Shown here one piece after another: positions 35,766-43,561 of a stretch of 64,000 bases of DNA. Below the pieces are notes generated by a model. That model did no database searches and was not told the DNA's origin. It was given only the letters and a program-made list of their open reading frames with translations. The translations under genes were made by a program, and so were the position numbers. This stretch comes from Lysobacter_L cavernae (lineage in GTDB: Bacteria > Pseudomonadota > Gammaproteobacteria > Xanthomonadales > Xanthomonadaceae), in assembly GCF_042648505.1 (NCBI RefSeq), contig NZ_JBHRXK010000001.1, forward strand, positions 620,001-684,000, read 5' to 3'. How positions within the stretch are numbered: the stretch's first letter is position 1; the number at the start of each line of letters is the position of its first letter.

Positions 35766-36221
35766 ATGAGCCATACCGTGCAACTTCCGCTCGACGTCAC
35801 CACGATCCAGACGCTGCTGCCGCACCGTTACCCGTTCCTGCTGGTCGATCGCGTGGTCGAGTTCGAGCCGAACAAGCGCGTGCTTGCCTACAAGAACGTG
35901 ACCTGCAACGAGCCGTATTTCCAGGGCCACTTCCCCGGTCATCCGGTGATGCCGGGCGTGCTGGTGGTGGAAGCGCTGGCGCAGGCCGGTGGCGTGCTGA
36001 CCCAGCTGTCGAGCCAGACCACCGCCGACGGCCGCCTGTTCTACCTGGTCAAGATCGACAACGCCAAGTTCTCGAAGATGGTGGTGCCGGGCGACCGGCT
36101 CGACCTCGACGTCACCCTCAAGCGCGTGATCCGCAACGTGGCGATCTACACCGGCGTGGCCAGTGTCGCCGGCGAGCAGGTCGCCTGCGCCGAGATCGTC
36201 TGCGCCGAGGCCAAGGCCTGA
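35766..36221 (+). CDS. fabZ: 3-hydroxyacyl-[ACP] dehydratase
   Basis: Dehydrates 3-hydroxyacyl-ACP in fatty-acid elongation and competes with LpxA/LpxD for hydroxyacyl-ACP. The 151 aa hold the hot-dog signature GHFPGHPVMPGVLVVEALAQ with catalytic His55 and the Glu of VEALAQ. AAGGAAT precedes ATG 35766. The 100-bp gap to lpxD is free of genes. Confidence 0.97.
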   Translation: MSHTVQLPLDVTTIQTLLPHRYPFLLVDRVVEFEPNKRVLAYKNVTCNEPYFQGHFPGHPVMPGVLVVEALAQAGGVLTQLSSQTTADGRLFYLVKIDNAKFSKMVVPGDRLDLDVTLKRVIRNVAIYTGVASVAGEQVACAEIVCAEAKA

Positions 36222-36223
36222 AT

Positions 36224-37027
36224 ATGTCGGTCGCGTCCATCCATCCCAGCGCCAGCATCCACGCCAGCGCCGTGGTCGAACCCGGCGCCAAACTCGGTGC
36301 CGGCGTGCAGGTGGGGGCGTTGTGCTACATCGGCGCCGAGGTCGAGGTCAGTGACAACACGGTCTTCGGTCCGCACTGCAGCGTGCACGGCCCGACCCGG
36401 ATCGGCCGCGACAACCGCTTCATCGGCCACTGCGCGATCGGAGGCGAGCCGCAGGACAAGAAGTACGCCGGCGAACGCGTCGAACTGGTCATCGGCGACC
36501 GCAACCTGTTCCGCGAGTTCACCACCATCAACCGCGGCACCGGCAGCGGCGGCGGCATCACCCGCATCGGTGATGACAACTGGTTCCTGGCCTACACCCA
36601 CGTCGCCCACGACTGTGTCGTCGGCAACCAGTGTGTGTTCTCCAACAACGCCACCCTCGCCGGCCACGTCAGCGTCGGCGACCACGTCATCCTCAGCGGC
36701 TTTGCCGGCATCCACCAGTTCTGCCGCATCGGCGCGCATGCCTTCATCGGCATGGGGGCGCTGGTCAACGGCGACGTGCCGCCGTTCGTGATGGTCGCGC
36801 AGGACGGCTACGGTCGGCCGCGCGGCATCAACAGCGAGGGCCTAAAGCGCCGCGGTTTCGACGCCGAGCGCATTGGCGCGATCAAGCGTGCCTACCGGGC
36901 GCTGTACATGTCCGGCGGCTCGCTGGAGGAAACCCGCGGCAAGCTGGCCGAACTCGCCGACGGCAGCGCCGACGTGCGCGCGCTGCTCGATTTCATCGAC
37001 AGCGGCGACCGGCCGCTGCTGCGCTGA
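36224..37027 (+). CDS. lpxA: UDP-N-acetylglucosamine acyltransferase
   Basis: First step of lipid A synthesis. The 267 aa are a left-handed beta-helix with many hexapeptides (IHPSASIHASAVVEPGAKLG). Catalytic His129 is in YTHVAHDCVVG and the IGGEPQDKKY motif is present. It starts 2 nt after fabZ. Confidence 0.98.
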   Translation: MSVASIHPSASIHASAVVEPGAKLGAGVQVGALCYIGAEVEVSDNTVFGPHCSVHGPTRIGRDNRFIGHCAIGGEPQDKKYAGERVELVIGDRNLFREFTTINRGTGSGGGITRIGDDNWFLAYTHVAHDCVVGNQCVFSNNATLAGHVSVGDHVILSGFAGIHQFCRIGAHAFIGMGALVNGDVPPFVMVAQDGYGRPRGINSEGLKRRGFDAERIGAIKRAYRALYMSGGSLEETRGKLAELADGSADVRALLDFIDSGDRPLLR

Positions 37028-37028
37028 C

Positions 37029-38216
37029 GTGTCCCGCGCGCACACCGCCCGGCCGTTGCGGATCGCGCTGGTGGCGGGCGAGGCCTCCGGCGACCTGCTC
37101 GGCGCCGGCCTGATCGACGAACTGCGCAAGCGCCATCCCGACACCGAGTTCGCCGGCATCGGCGGCGAGCAGATGCGTGCCGCCGAGCTCGATGCCTGGC
37201 ACGACGCCTCCGAACTGGCGGTGATGGGCCTGGCCGAAGTGCTGCGTCACCTGCCACGGCTGCTGCGACTGCGCCGCGACCTGCGTAAGCGCCTGCTGGC
37301 CTGGCAACCCGACGTGTTCGTCGGTATCGATGCGCCCGACTTCAACCTCGGTGTCGAGCGCTGGCTCAAGCAACGCGGCATCCGCACCGTGCACTACGTC
37401 AGTCCGTCGGTGTGGGCCTGGCGCGAGAAGCGTGCCGAGAAGATCGGCCGCAGCGCCGATCAGGTGCTGTGCCTGTTTCCGATGGAGCCGGCGATCTACG
37501 CCCGCCATGGCGTCGACGCGCGCTTCGTCGGCCATCCGCTGGCCGATGAGATGCCCCTGGAGCCCGACCGCGCGGCTGCGCGTGCGGCGCTCGGACTGGA
37601 CGCCACGCGCCCGGTGCTGGCGCTGCTGCCGGGTTCGCGCGTTGGCGAGATCGAACGCCTCGGTGCCGACTTCCTGGCCGCGGCCGCGCGCGTGCTTGCG
37701 GTCGAGCCCGGTTTGCAGATCGTCGTGCCGATGGCGAACCCGCAGGCGCATGCCGCGTTCAAGCGCGTGTTCGCGGCGCACCCGGACGCGACCGCACTCG
37801 CGCCGGCGTTGCGCGAGATCGTCGGCCACGCGCGCACGCTGATGATCGCCAGTGATGTCGTGCTGCTCGCCTCCGGCACCGCCACGCTGGAGGCGATGCT
37901 AGCCAAGCGACCGATGGTGGTCGCCTACAAGGTCGCGCCACTCACCTACACCCTGGTGAAGGGCCTGGGGCTGCTCAAGGTCGACAACTATGCGTTGCCC
38001 AACGTGCTGGCCGGCGAGCGCGTGGTACCGGAGCTGATGCAGCACGACTGCACGCCGGGAAAACTGGCCGACGCCGTGCTGCATTGGCTGCGCGACCCGC
38101 AGGCCGCCGCGGCCCTGCAGCCACGCTTCCGCGAGCTGCACCTGCAACTGCGTCGCGACGCGTCCGCGCGTGCCGCCGAAGCGGTGGCCAATGGCGTATC
38201 GTCCGGCCATGGCTGA
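37029..38216 (+). CDS. lpxB: Lipid A disaccharide synthase
   Basis: Glycosyltransferase (GT19) that joins UDP-diacyl-GlcN and lipid X. The 395 aa show IALVAGEASGDLLGAGL at the start, HYVSPSVWAWREKRAEKI, and LLPGSRVGEIERL. The start GTG is 1 nt after the lpxA stop; its end overlaps rnhB by 8 nt. Confidence 0.97.
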   Translation: MSRAHTARPLRIALVAGEASGDLLGAGLIDELRKRHPDTEFAGIGGEQMRAAELDAWHDASELAVMGLAEVLRHLPRLLRLRRDLRKRLLAWQPDVFVGIDAPDFNLGVERWLKQRGIRTVHYVSPSVWAWREKRAEKIGRSADQVLCLFPMEPAIYARHGVDARFVGHPLADEMPLEPDRAAARAALGLDATRPVLALLPGSRVGEIERLGADFLAAAARVLAVEPGLQIVVPMANPQAHAAFKRVFAAHPDATALAPALREIVGHARTLMIASDVVLLASGTATLEAMLAKRPMVVAYKVAPLTYTLVKGLGLLKVDNYALPNVLAGERVVPELMQHDCTPGKLADAVLHWLRDPQAAAALQPRFRELHLQLRRDASARAAEAVANGVSSGHG

Positions 38217-38838
38217 CGGCGCCGATCAACTGACCCTCGAACTCGACAACAGCCGCACCGGCGCTCCACAGCGCATTGCCGGCGTCGACGAGGCCGGGCG
38301 CGGGCCGCTGGCCGGACCGGTGGTGGTCGCGGCAGTGGTGTTCGCGCCCGGGCGCACCCCGGTCAACGGTCTCGACGACTCCAAGCAACTCACCGCGATC
38401 AAACGCGAGGCGCTGTACGAACGCATCGTCGAACGCGCCCTGGCCTGGCACGTCGTGTTCATCGAGGTCGATGAGATCGACCGCATCAACATTTTCCAGG
38501 CGACGATGAGCGGGATGCTCCGTGCGCTCGAAGGCGTGCGCACGGTGACCGACCTGGCCCGCATCGACGGCAACCGCCTGCCGCGCGGCCTGCCCTGCCC
38601 GGCCGAAGCCTGGGTCGGTGGCGACGCCCGCGACCGCTCGATCATGGCCGCGTCGATCCTGGCCAAGGTCGCACGCGACCGCCACATGCAGCAGCTGCAT
38701 GCGCAATGGCCGCAGTACGGCTTCGACGAGCACAAGGGCTACGGCACGCCGGCGCACCTGGCAGCGTTGCGGCAGCACGGCCCGTGCCCGCAGCACCGAC
38801 GCAGCTTTGCGCCGGTGCGTGCCTCCGCCCTGGCCTGA
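38209..38838 (+). CDS. rnhB: Ribonuclease HII
   Basis: Removes ribonucleotides from DNA:RNA hybrids. The 209 aa show GVDEAGRGPLAGPVVVAAV (D27, E28), DDSKQLTAIKRE, and RSIMAASILAKVARDRHM. ATG 38209 lies inside the end of lpxB. The order lpxB-rnhB-dnaE is common in gammaproteobacteria; here four other genes lie before dnaE. Confidence 0.97.
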   Translation: MADGADQLTLELDNSRTGAPQRIAGVDEAGRGPLAGPVVVAAVVFAPGRTPVNGLDDSKQLTAIKREALYERIVERALAWHVVFIEVDEIDRINIFQATMSGMLRALEGVRTVTDLARIDGNRLPRGLPCPAEAWVGGDARDRSIMAASILAKVARDRHMQQLHAQWPQYGFDEHKGYGTPAHLAALRQHGPCPQHRRSFAPVRASALA

Positions 38839-38957
38839 TTGGTCCGGGCCCGGTTACGCCGGAGACGCACCGGTTACCGCATTCTCCTGCTTCCGTACGC
38901 AGCAGAACCGGGCACTGCACTGTGTGCGGCGCCCGGCGGTGTACGCCAGCGGCATGA

Positions 38958-39386
38958 TCAGTGGATGATGATCTCCGGATCGACCGAAATCCCGTTGGCC
39001 GTGATGCCGTACTTGTACGTACCGGTCTTGTTGCCGGCCGTGATCACCACCTTGTAACGCCCGTCCCTCATCTGCGCCGTCAGGCCCCGGCGATCGACAG
39101 TCGCGGCGGGGGTCTCACCCGGGAAGACGATCTCGAACGGCCGCAGGTCGCCGCCCGGGTTGCGCCAGGTGATCTGGGTTCCCGGCTTGACCTTGCACTT
39201 GTCCGGTGTCGCCGAAGGCCTGCCGTCACCGGCATAGCCGATGTCGATGTAGACCTGGTTGCCCTTGCGCATCAGCTTGCTGCACGAATCGCCGTCGCCA
39301 TCCGACGGTTTCGTCGACGATGACGATGACGCGCAGCCGATCAGTCCGAAGCACAGCGTCATCACCACTACAGGTGCCATCCGCAT
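38958..39386 (-). CDS. Small lipoprotein, function unknown
   Basis: A 142-aa protein with a lipoprotein signal; lipobox LIGC at residues 15-18, so Cys18 would be lipidated. A Ser/Asp-rich linker follows (SSSSSTKPSDGDGD), then a compact beta-type domain with KVKPGTQITWRNPGGDLRPFEIVFPGE and a C-terminal NGISVDPEIIIH. The pattern GTQITWRN...F resembles cupredoxin folds, but no clear Cys-His-Met copper set is seen. It faces rnhB convergently and is next to the minus-strand regulator; a link to it is possible but unproved. Confidence 0.75.
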   Translation of the reverse strand: MRMAPVVVMTLCFGLIGCASSSSSTKPSDGDGDSCSKLMRKGNQVYIDIGYAGDGRPSATPDKCKVKPGTQITWRNPGGDLRPFEIVFPGETPAATVDRRGLTAQMRDGRYKVVITAGNKTGTYKYGITANGISVDPEIIIH

Positions 39387-39431
39387 ATCGTCCTCCTGGG
39401 TCGTGCCCGCGGTGCGGGCGTGGTTACACCG

Positions 39432-41714
39432 CTACACTCCCCCGTCTCCTGACGCCGGCTTGTCGGTGGCGAGCAAACGTCGCAACAGCGGCAATGCCAC
39501 GATCCGCTGCTCAGGAATGCCTTCGGCACGCGCCCGGCGCAACCGCTGGCGCGCGCCTTCGGTATCGCCCAGCAAAACCAGCGCCTGCGCGCCGTCCAGG
39601 GCCACCTCGCCGCGTTCGGCATCTATTGCCTCGGCCTTGGCGAGCGACGCCCGCGCCGCCTGCGCTTCGCCGAGATTGGCCTGGTACCAGCACAGCCGGC
39701 CCAGTGCACGCGCGTCGTCGGAACGGATACCCAGGTAGCGTTCGGCCATCTGCGCGGCGCGACGGTACGGTGCGGCCGCCTGGGCTGTGGTCGCCGGCAG
39801 CGCCGACAATGCGTCGCCGATGTTGCCCCACACGCGGTAGTCGTCCGGATCGAGCTCGGCGGCATGGCGGAACAGAGCGGCCGCTTCCGCGTATGCGCCG
39901 GCTTCGTACTTGAGCGTGCCGTAATTGCTGAGCGCCCTGTAATTCGGCTTGATCTCAAGCGAGCGCTTGAACGCATCGCTGGCCCGGGTGATGTCGCCGC
40001 TGGCCAGGTACAGGCCACCGAGACTGCTCCAGACCACCTCGTCGTCCGGCCGCAGCGTCGAGGCGACGCGGAACGATTCGATCGCCTTGGCCAGATCACC
40101 GTTGGTGTATTGATGCAGGCCCAACGCACGGTAGATGGTGTCGTCTTTGGGCCGCAGCTTGCGCGCACGCTCGAAATAATCCAGCGCCAGCTGGTTGTGG
40201 CCCTGTGCGCTCTGCATCCTGGCCAGGCCCAGGTAAGCCGCCGGCTGCAATGCGATATCGTCGAGCGCCTTGGTGTACTGCTCGTTCGCCTTGGCTGATT
40301 CGCCGCGTGCGCGATACATCTCTCCCATCGCCAGGCTGACCTCGCGCAGGCCCGGGTCCATGCTCGACGCGCGCAGGCACGCGGCCCGTGCCCGCTCGTA
40401 AGCGGTCGCGTCGCGCGCGGCTTCGAAGCGCGCGATCTCGACCCGGCAGATGCCGGCCTGGGCCCGGGCAAACGCGGGATCGGCGACCAGCGCCTGGTTG
40501 AAGAAGCCGATGGCGCGATCGAGGTTCTGCTCGACGCTGGCCTCCTGCAACTGGTGCAGACCTTTGAGGTAAGCATCGTAGGCGGCGATGCTGCGGGTCG
40601 GCGCCAGCCGTTTGGCCAGCGCCTGACCATCGCCGGGCAGCACGCCGAGCAGGGCCTGCACCACTTCGTTGGCAATCTCGCTCTGCAGGGCGAACACGTC
40701 GGCGGTCTCGCGGTCGTAGCTCTGAGTCCACAACGTGAAGCCGGTGGCGCTGTCGGACACGCGCGCGTTGATGCGCACCCGCGCGCCCTCGCGACGTACG
40801 CTGGCATCGAGCACGGTGGCGACGCCGAGCGCCTTGCCGAGAGCCTTGGGGTCGCGCGTCCGGTCGGCCCCGGTGGCGGCGCTGGCGACCACCTTGAGCC
40901 CCGGCACCCGGGCCAGGGCATCGTGCATTTCCACCCCCAGCCCTTCGGCGAAGTAGCGGTCGTCGCGGTTGGCGCTGAGGCTGGCGAACGGCAGCACCGC
41001 GATCGAGGCCTCCGTCGGCCGGGGCGGCACATTCTGCCGCTGCCACCAGAAGACCAGAGCCACCGCTGCCACGACGACCACCACAGCCGTCGCGATCCAC
41101 CCGCTCCAGCGGCGCCGGGAACGCTGGCCCTGGCCCGAGTCGGCGGAAGCCAAGGACAGTGGCGCCGCCGGCACGGCCGCAGCGCCAGCAGCGGGTCGGC
41201 CTACCGGTTCATCAACAGTGTCGGCTTCGTTGGCGGCCACGGTCATGTCCGGCGGCACGGACTGCCGCACCGCCACGGCTCCGGCGATCTCGCCAACCGG
41301 CTCCGCAGCCGGCTCGGCGCTCGTCTCAGCGTCGTCCGGGGTGGCTGGAGCGATCGGCTCCGGTTCGGACCGGGGCAAGCCGATGAAGCGGTAGCCCAGC
41401 GCATGCTGGGTCTGGATGTAGCGCGGGTGCTGGGAGTCGTCGCCCAAGGCGTGGCGCAATTGCGCGATGACCCGGGTCAGCACGCCGGGGGTGACGTGGC
41501 GGTGCCCCCAGACCGTGTCGAGCAGCTCGTCGCGACCGACCAACTCGCCGGCGCGGCGCAGCAACAGCAGCAGTACGGCAAAGGCCTTGGGCTCCACGGT
41601 CTGCGGCTCGCCCGCCCGCGACAGCGTGTGCGCGGTCGCGTCGACGACGATGTCGTCGAACCGGTAGCTCTCGGTCGTCGGCCCGCCCTGGCCTGCCATC
41701 CTGATCGGATCCAT
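39432..41714 (-). CDS. CadC-like winged-helix regulator with membrane span and TPRs
   Basis: A 760-aa membrane-bound transcription regulator. The N-terminal OmpR/PhoB-type DNA-binding domain spans about residues 16-112 (VEPKAFAVLLLLLRRAGELV, VIAQLRHALGDD, then HALGYRFIG). A linker and one membrane span at about 205-225 follow. The periplasmic part begins with a TolB-N/FlgO-like domain (SIAVLPFASLSANRDDRYFAEGL, LWTQSYDRE) and continues as at least six TPRs. ATG 41714 has GAGG 8 nt upstream; a TTG two codons earlier is the alternative. The target genes and the signal are unknown. Confidence 0.88.
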   Translation of the reverse strand: MDPIRMAGQGGPTTESYRFDDIVVDATAHTLSRAGEPQTVEPKAFAVLLLLLRRAGELVGRDELLDTVWGHRHVTPGVLTRVIAQLRHALGDDSQHPRYIQTQHALGYRFIGLPRSEPEPIAPATPDDAETSAEPAAEPVGEIAGAVAVRQSVPPDMTVAANEADTVDEPVGRPAAGAAAVPAAPLSLASADSGQGQRSRRRWSGWIATAVVVVVAAVALVFWWQRQNVPPRPTEASIAVLPFASLSANRDDRYFAEGLGVEMHDALARVPGLKVVASAATGADRTRDPKALGKALGVATVLDASVRREGARVRINARVSDSATGFTLWTQSYDRETADVFALQSEIANEVVQALLGVLPGDGQALAKRLAPTRSIAAYDAYLKGLHQLQEASVEQNLDRAIGFFNQALVADPAFARAQAGICRVEIARFEAARDATAYERARAACLRASSMDPGLREVSLAMGEMYRARGESAKANEQYTKALDDIALQPAAYLGLARMQSAQGHNQLALDYFERARKLRPKDDTIYRALGLHQYTNGDLAKAIESFRVASTLRPDDEVVWSSLGGLYLASGDITRASDAFKRSLEIKPNYRALSNYGTLKYEAGAYAEAAALFRHAAELDPDDYRVWGNIGDALSALPATTAQAAAPYRRAAQMAERYLGIRSDDARALGRLCWYQANLGEAQAARASLAKAEAIDAERGEVALDGAQALVLLGDTEGARQRLRRARAEGIPEQRIVALPLLRRLLATDKPASGDGGV

Positions 41715-41854
41715 CGGCAAAACCTCATGGCGACCTCATCCCCCTGCGCGGAGGATGAGCAAAGGCACGCGCCGGCATCATGACTCATGTGGACCGGGGG
41801 TGGAACCTGATCCGGCGCCGCAAGAACGGTGCCAGCCCCCCCACGGAGCACGCC

Positions 41855-42499
41855 ATGAACGCCACTCTTTCCATCTCGAACCCATTGCCGGCGATCCTCG
41901 AACATCCGTTTTCCGGAGCCGGCCGTCGTCGCACCATCAGCGGCTTCGACCTGACCGTTGCCGATGTCGACCGCTTCAACGAACTGCTGATCGGCCTTGG
42001 CCGGGAGGAGCCGCCTCTGGCCCGCGACCAGTTGGCCAGCGCCGCCCGTGAATTGTGCGATCGCAGCATCCACGCGGTCGCACCGCCGTGCATCCGCCAA
42101 CGCATGCGCCGGATCGCGGCGGCCAGGCGGATGCTCGGCGACCCGCGATGGACGCCGGTCAACGGTGCCGTGGATACGGCAAAACGGGTGGTCGATTACG
42201 CGCGCGGCCACGACGACCTGATCCCCGACTGGCTGCCCCGGGTGGGTCGCCTCGACGATGCCATCGTCGTCGAGACGGCCTGGCCGCAACTGGCGCTGGA
42301 AATCGACGACTACCTCGATTTCTGCCGGTTGCGCGAAGCGCAAGCGCAGCGGTATGGCCGCAGCGTGGCCGGGTTCGGCTTCAACCGCGACGACTGGGAG
42401 CAGGCGCGCTACGAGGAGGCCGTGCTGGCCGCGCAGCAACGCCACGTACGCGAAGCCAGCTACCTGCCGGTTGCGGCCCCGCAGTTCCGCATCCATTGA
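41855..42499 (+). CDS. DUF1232-like domain protein, tandem copy 1
   Basis: 214 aa, function unknown. The central segment VVDYARGHDDLIPDWLPRVG followed by RLDDAIVVETAWPQL matches the DUF1232 pattern (a hydrophobic hairpin with DLIPD and GxLDD). The C-terminus reads QQRHVREASYLPVAAPQFRIH. It shares this plan with the next gene (42743-43375), so the two look like a duplication. GGAG precedes ATG 41855; an in-frame ATG at 41780 is less well supported. It diverges from the CadC-like regulator, and the shared ~140-bp spacer could carry its operator. Confidence 0.75.
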   Translation: MNATLSISNPLPAILEHPFSGAGRRRTISGFDLTVADVDRFNELLIGLGREEPPLARDQLASAARELCDRSIHAVAPPCIRQRMRRIAAARRMLGDPRWTPVNGAVDTAKRVVDYARGHDDLIPDWLPRVGRLDDAIVVETAWPQLALEIDDYLDFCRLREAQAQRYGRSVAGFGFNRDDWEQARYEEAVLAAQQRHVREASYLPVAAPQFRIH

Positions 42500-42532
42500 C
42501 CCACTCGCACCGCTTGCGCGGTTGCCGATGCT

Positions 42533-42560
42533 CGCGAGGCCGCCTCAGGGCGGCCTCGCG
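42533..42560. repeat. Perfect 12-bp hairpin between the tandem paralogues
   Basis: Arms 42533-42544 and 42549-42560 with loop TCAG. No T tract follows on either strand. It may slow transcription or stabilise the first mRNA. Confidence 0.55.
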
Positions 42561-42692
42561 CTGCATGGCGGCCGGAAACCACGCTGACCGCGCCACAAGT
42601 CACGGCCACCATCGACCGGCGACAACACCGGCGCGAGGGCGCATCATGCAAGGGCATCCAAGGGGAATGGAGCGCGGAAAGGCTCGCGTGTG

Positions 42693-42736
42693 CCACCGGC
42701 CGGAACGCGAGGCCCGACCACCGGCCGGAAGCGAGG
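42693..42736. repeat. Short direct repeat before the second paralogue
   Basis: CCACCGGCCGGAACGCGAGG (42693-42712) recurs as CCACCGGCCGGAAGCGAGG (42718-42736), one base shorter. The second copy contains the GAGG used as ribosome site of the next gene. It could be a repeated operator or a duplication trace. Confidence 0.5.
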
Positions 42737-42742
42737 TGCGCC

Positions 42743-43375
42743 ATGCGTATGCCCCATCCGATCCCCACCGCGGAAGCGTTGCCGTTCGACCACCTCTACA
42801 GCGGCATGCCTGCCCGCCACAGCGCCGACGCAGTACCGCTGGCCGATGCGGCGGTGGTGCATTTCGACCAGTTGCTGCATGAGATCCACGCCGACGCGCC
42901 GCGTGTCGACACCGACCGCCTGCAGCAACTGGCGGCCTGGCTGCTCAAGCTGCCAACCGACGAAGCCCGCGACGTGATCGACGCGCGCCTGCAGCGTCTG
43001 CTGGAGCTGCGCGCGATGCTCGCCGACGCCGACTGGGACAGCGATGCCGCCACCCGCGCCCGCGCCGACAAGCTGCTCGCCTACATCGACCGCGAGGACG
43101 ACCTGATCACCGACCGCGTGCCGCTGCTGGGCCAGCTTGACGACGTGCTGCTGATCGAACTGACGTGGCCGGTGTTCGCCGATGAGGTCGACGACTACCA
43201 CGACTTCTGCGCCTACCGTCAGGTCGAGCAACCGAGCGGCGGCGGCCCCGAGCGCCGCACCGCCTGGGTGCGCGACCGCCTGGCCGAGTTGGCGCTGTGG
43301 CAGCACATGCTGTGGGTCCGCGAACACCACTACGTGCCGTGGAACCTGCCGCTGGCGCTGTTCCGGGTCAGCTGA
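42743..43375 (+). CDS. DUF1232-like domain protein, tandem copy 2
   Basis: 210 aa, function unknown. LLAYIDREDDLITDRVPLLG followed by QLDDVLLIELTWPVFADEVDDYHDFC lines up with the central part of the preceding gene, and both end in a similar tail (here WVREHHYVPWNLPLALFRVS). The N-terminal half differs more. GAGG precedes ATG 42743. No signal peptide is seen; the hydrophobic piece is short. The pair is placed just before dnaE. Confidence 0.75.
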   Translation: MRMPHPIPTAEALPFDHLYSGMPARHSADAVPLADAAVVHFDQLLHEIHADAPRVDTDRLQQLAAWLLKLPTDEARDVIDARLQRLLELRAMLADADWDSDAATRARADKLLAYIDREDDLITDRVPLLGQLDDVLLIELTWPVFADEVDDYHDFCAYRQVEQPSGGGPERRTAWVRDRLAELALWQHMLWVREHHYVPWNLPLALFRVS

Positions 43376-43561
43376 GCGTCCCGTTGCCGCGACAAGCGCG
43401 CCAAGCCTGCTGTCATGGCGTACTGACAACCCGCACGCGCAAGCTCACGTGCCAGTGTCAAGGCTTGTACGCATTGCCGGGACTGATACCCTGAGGCTTG
43501 GTTTTGCCGTTCGTCGCCTTCTTGTCAGGCTCGACAGGCTTCGACCGCGCTCAGGACAGGC

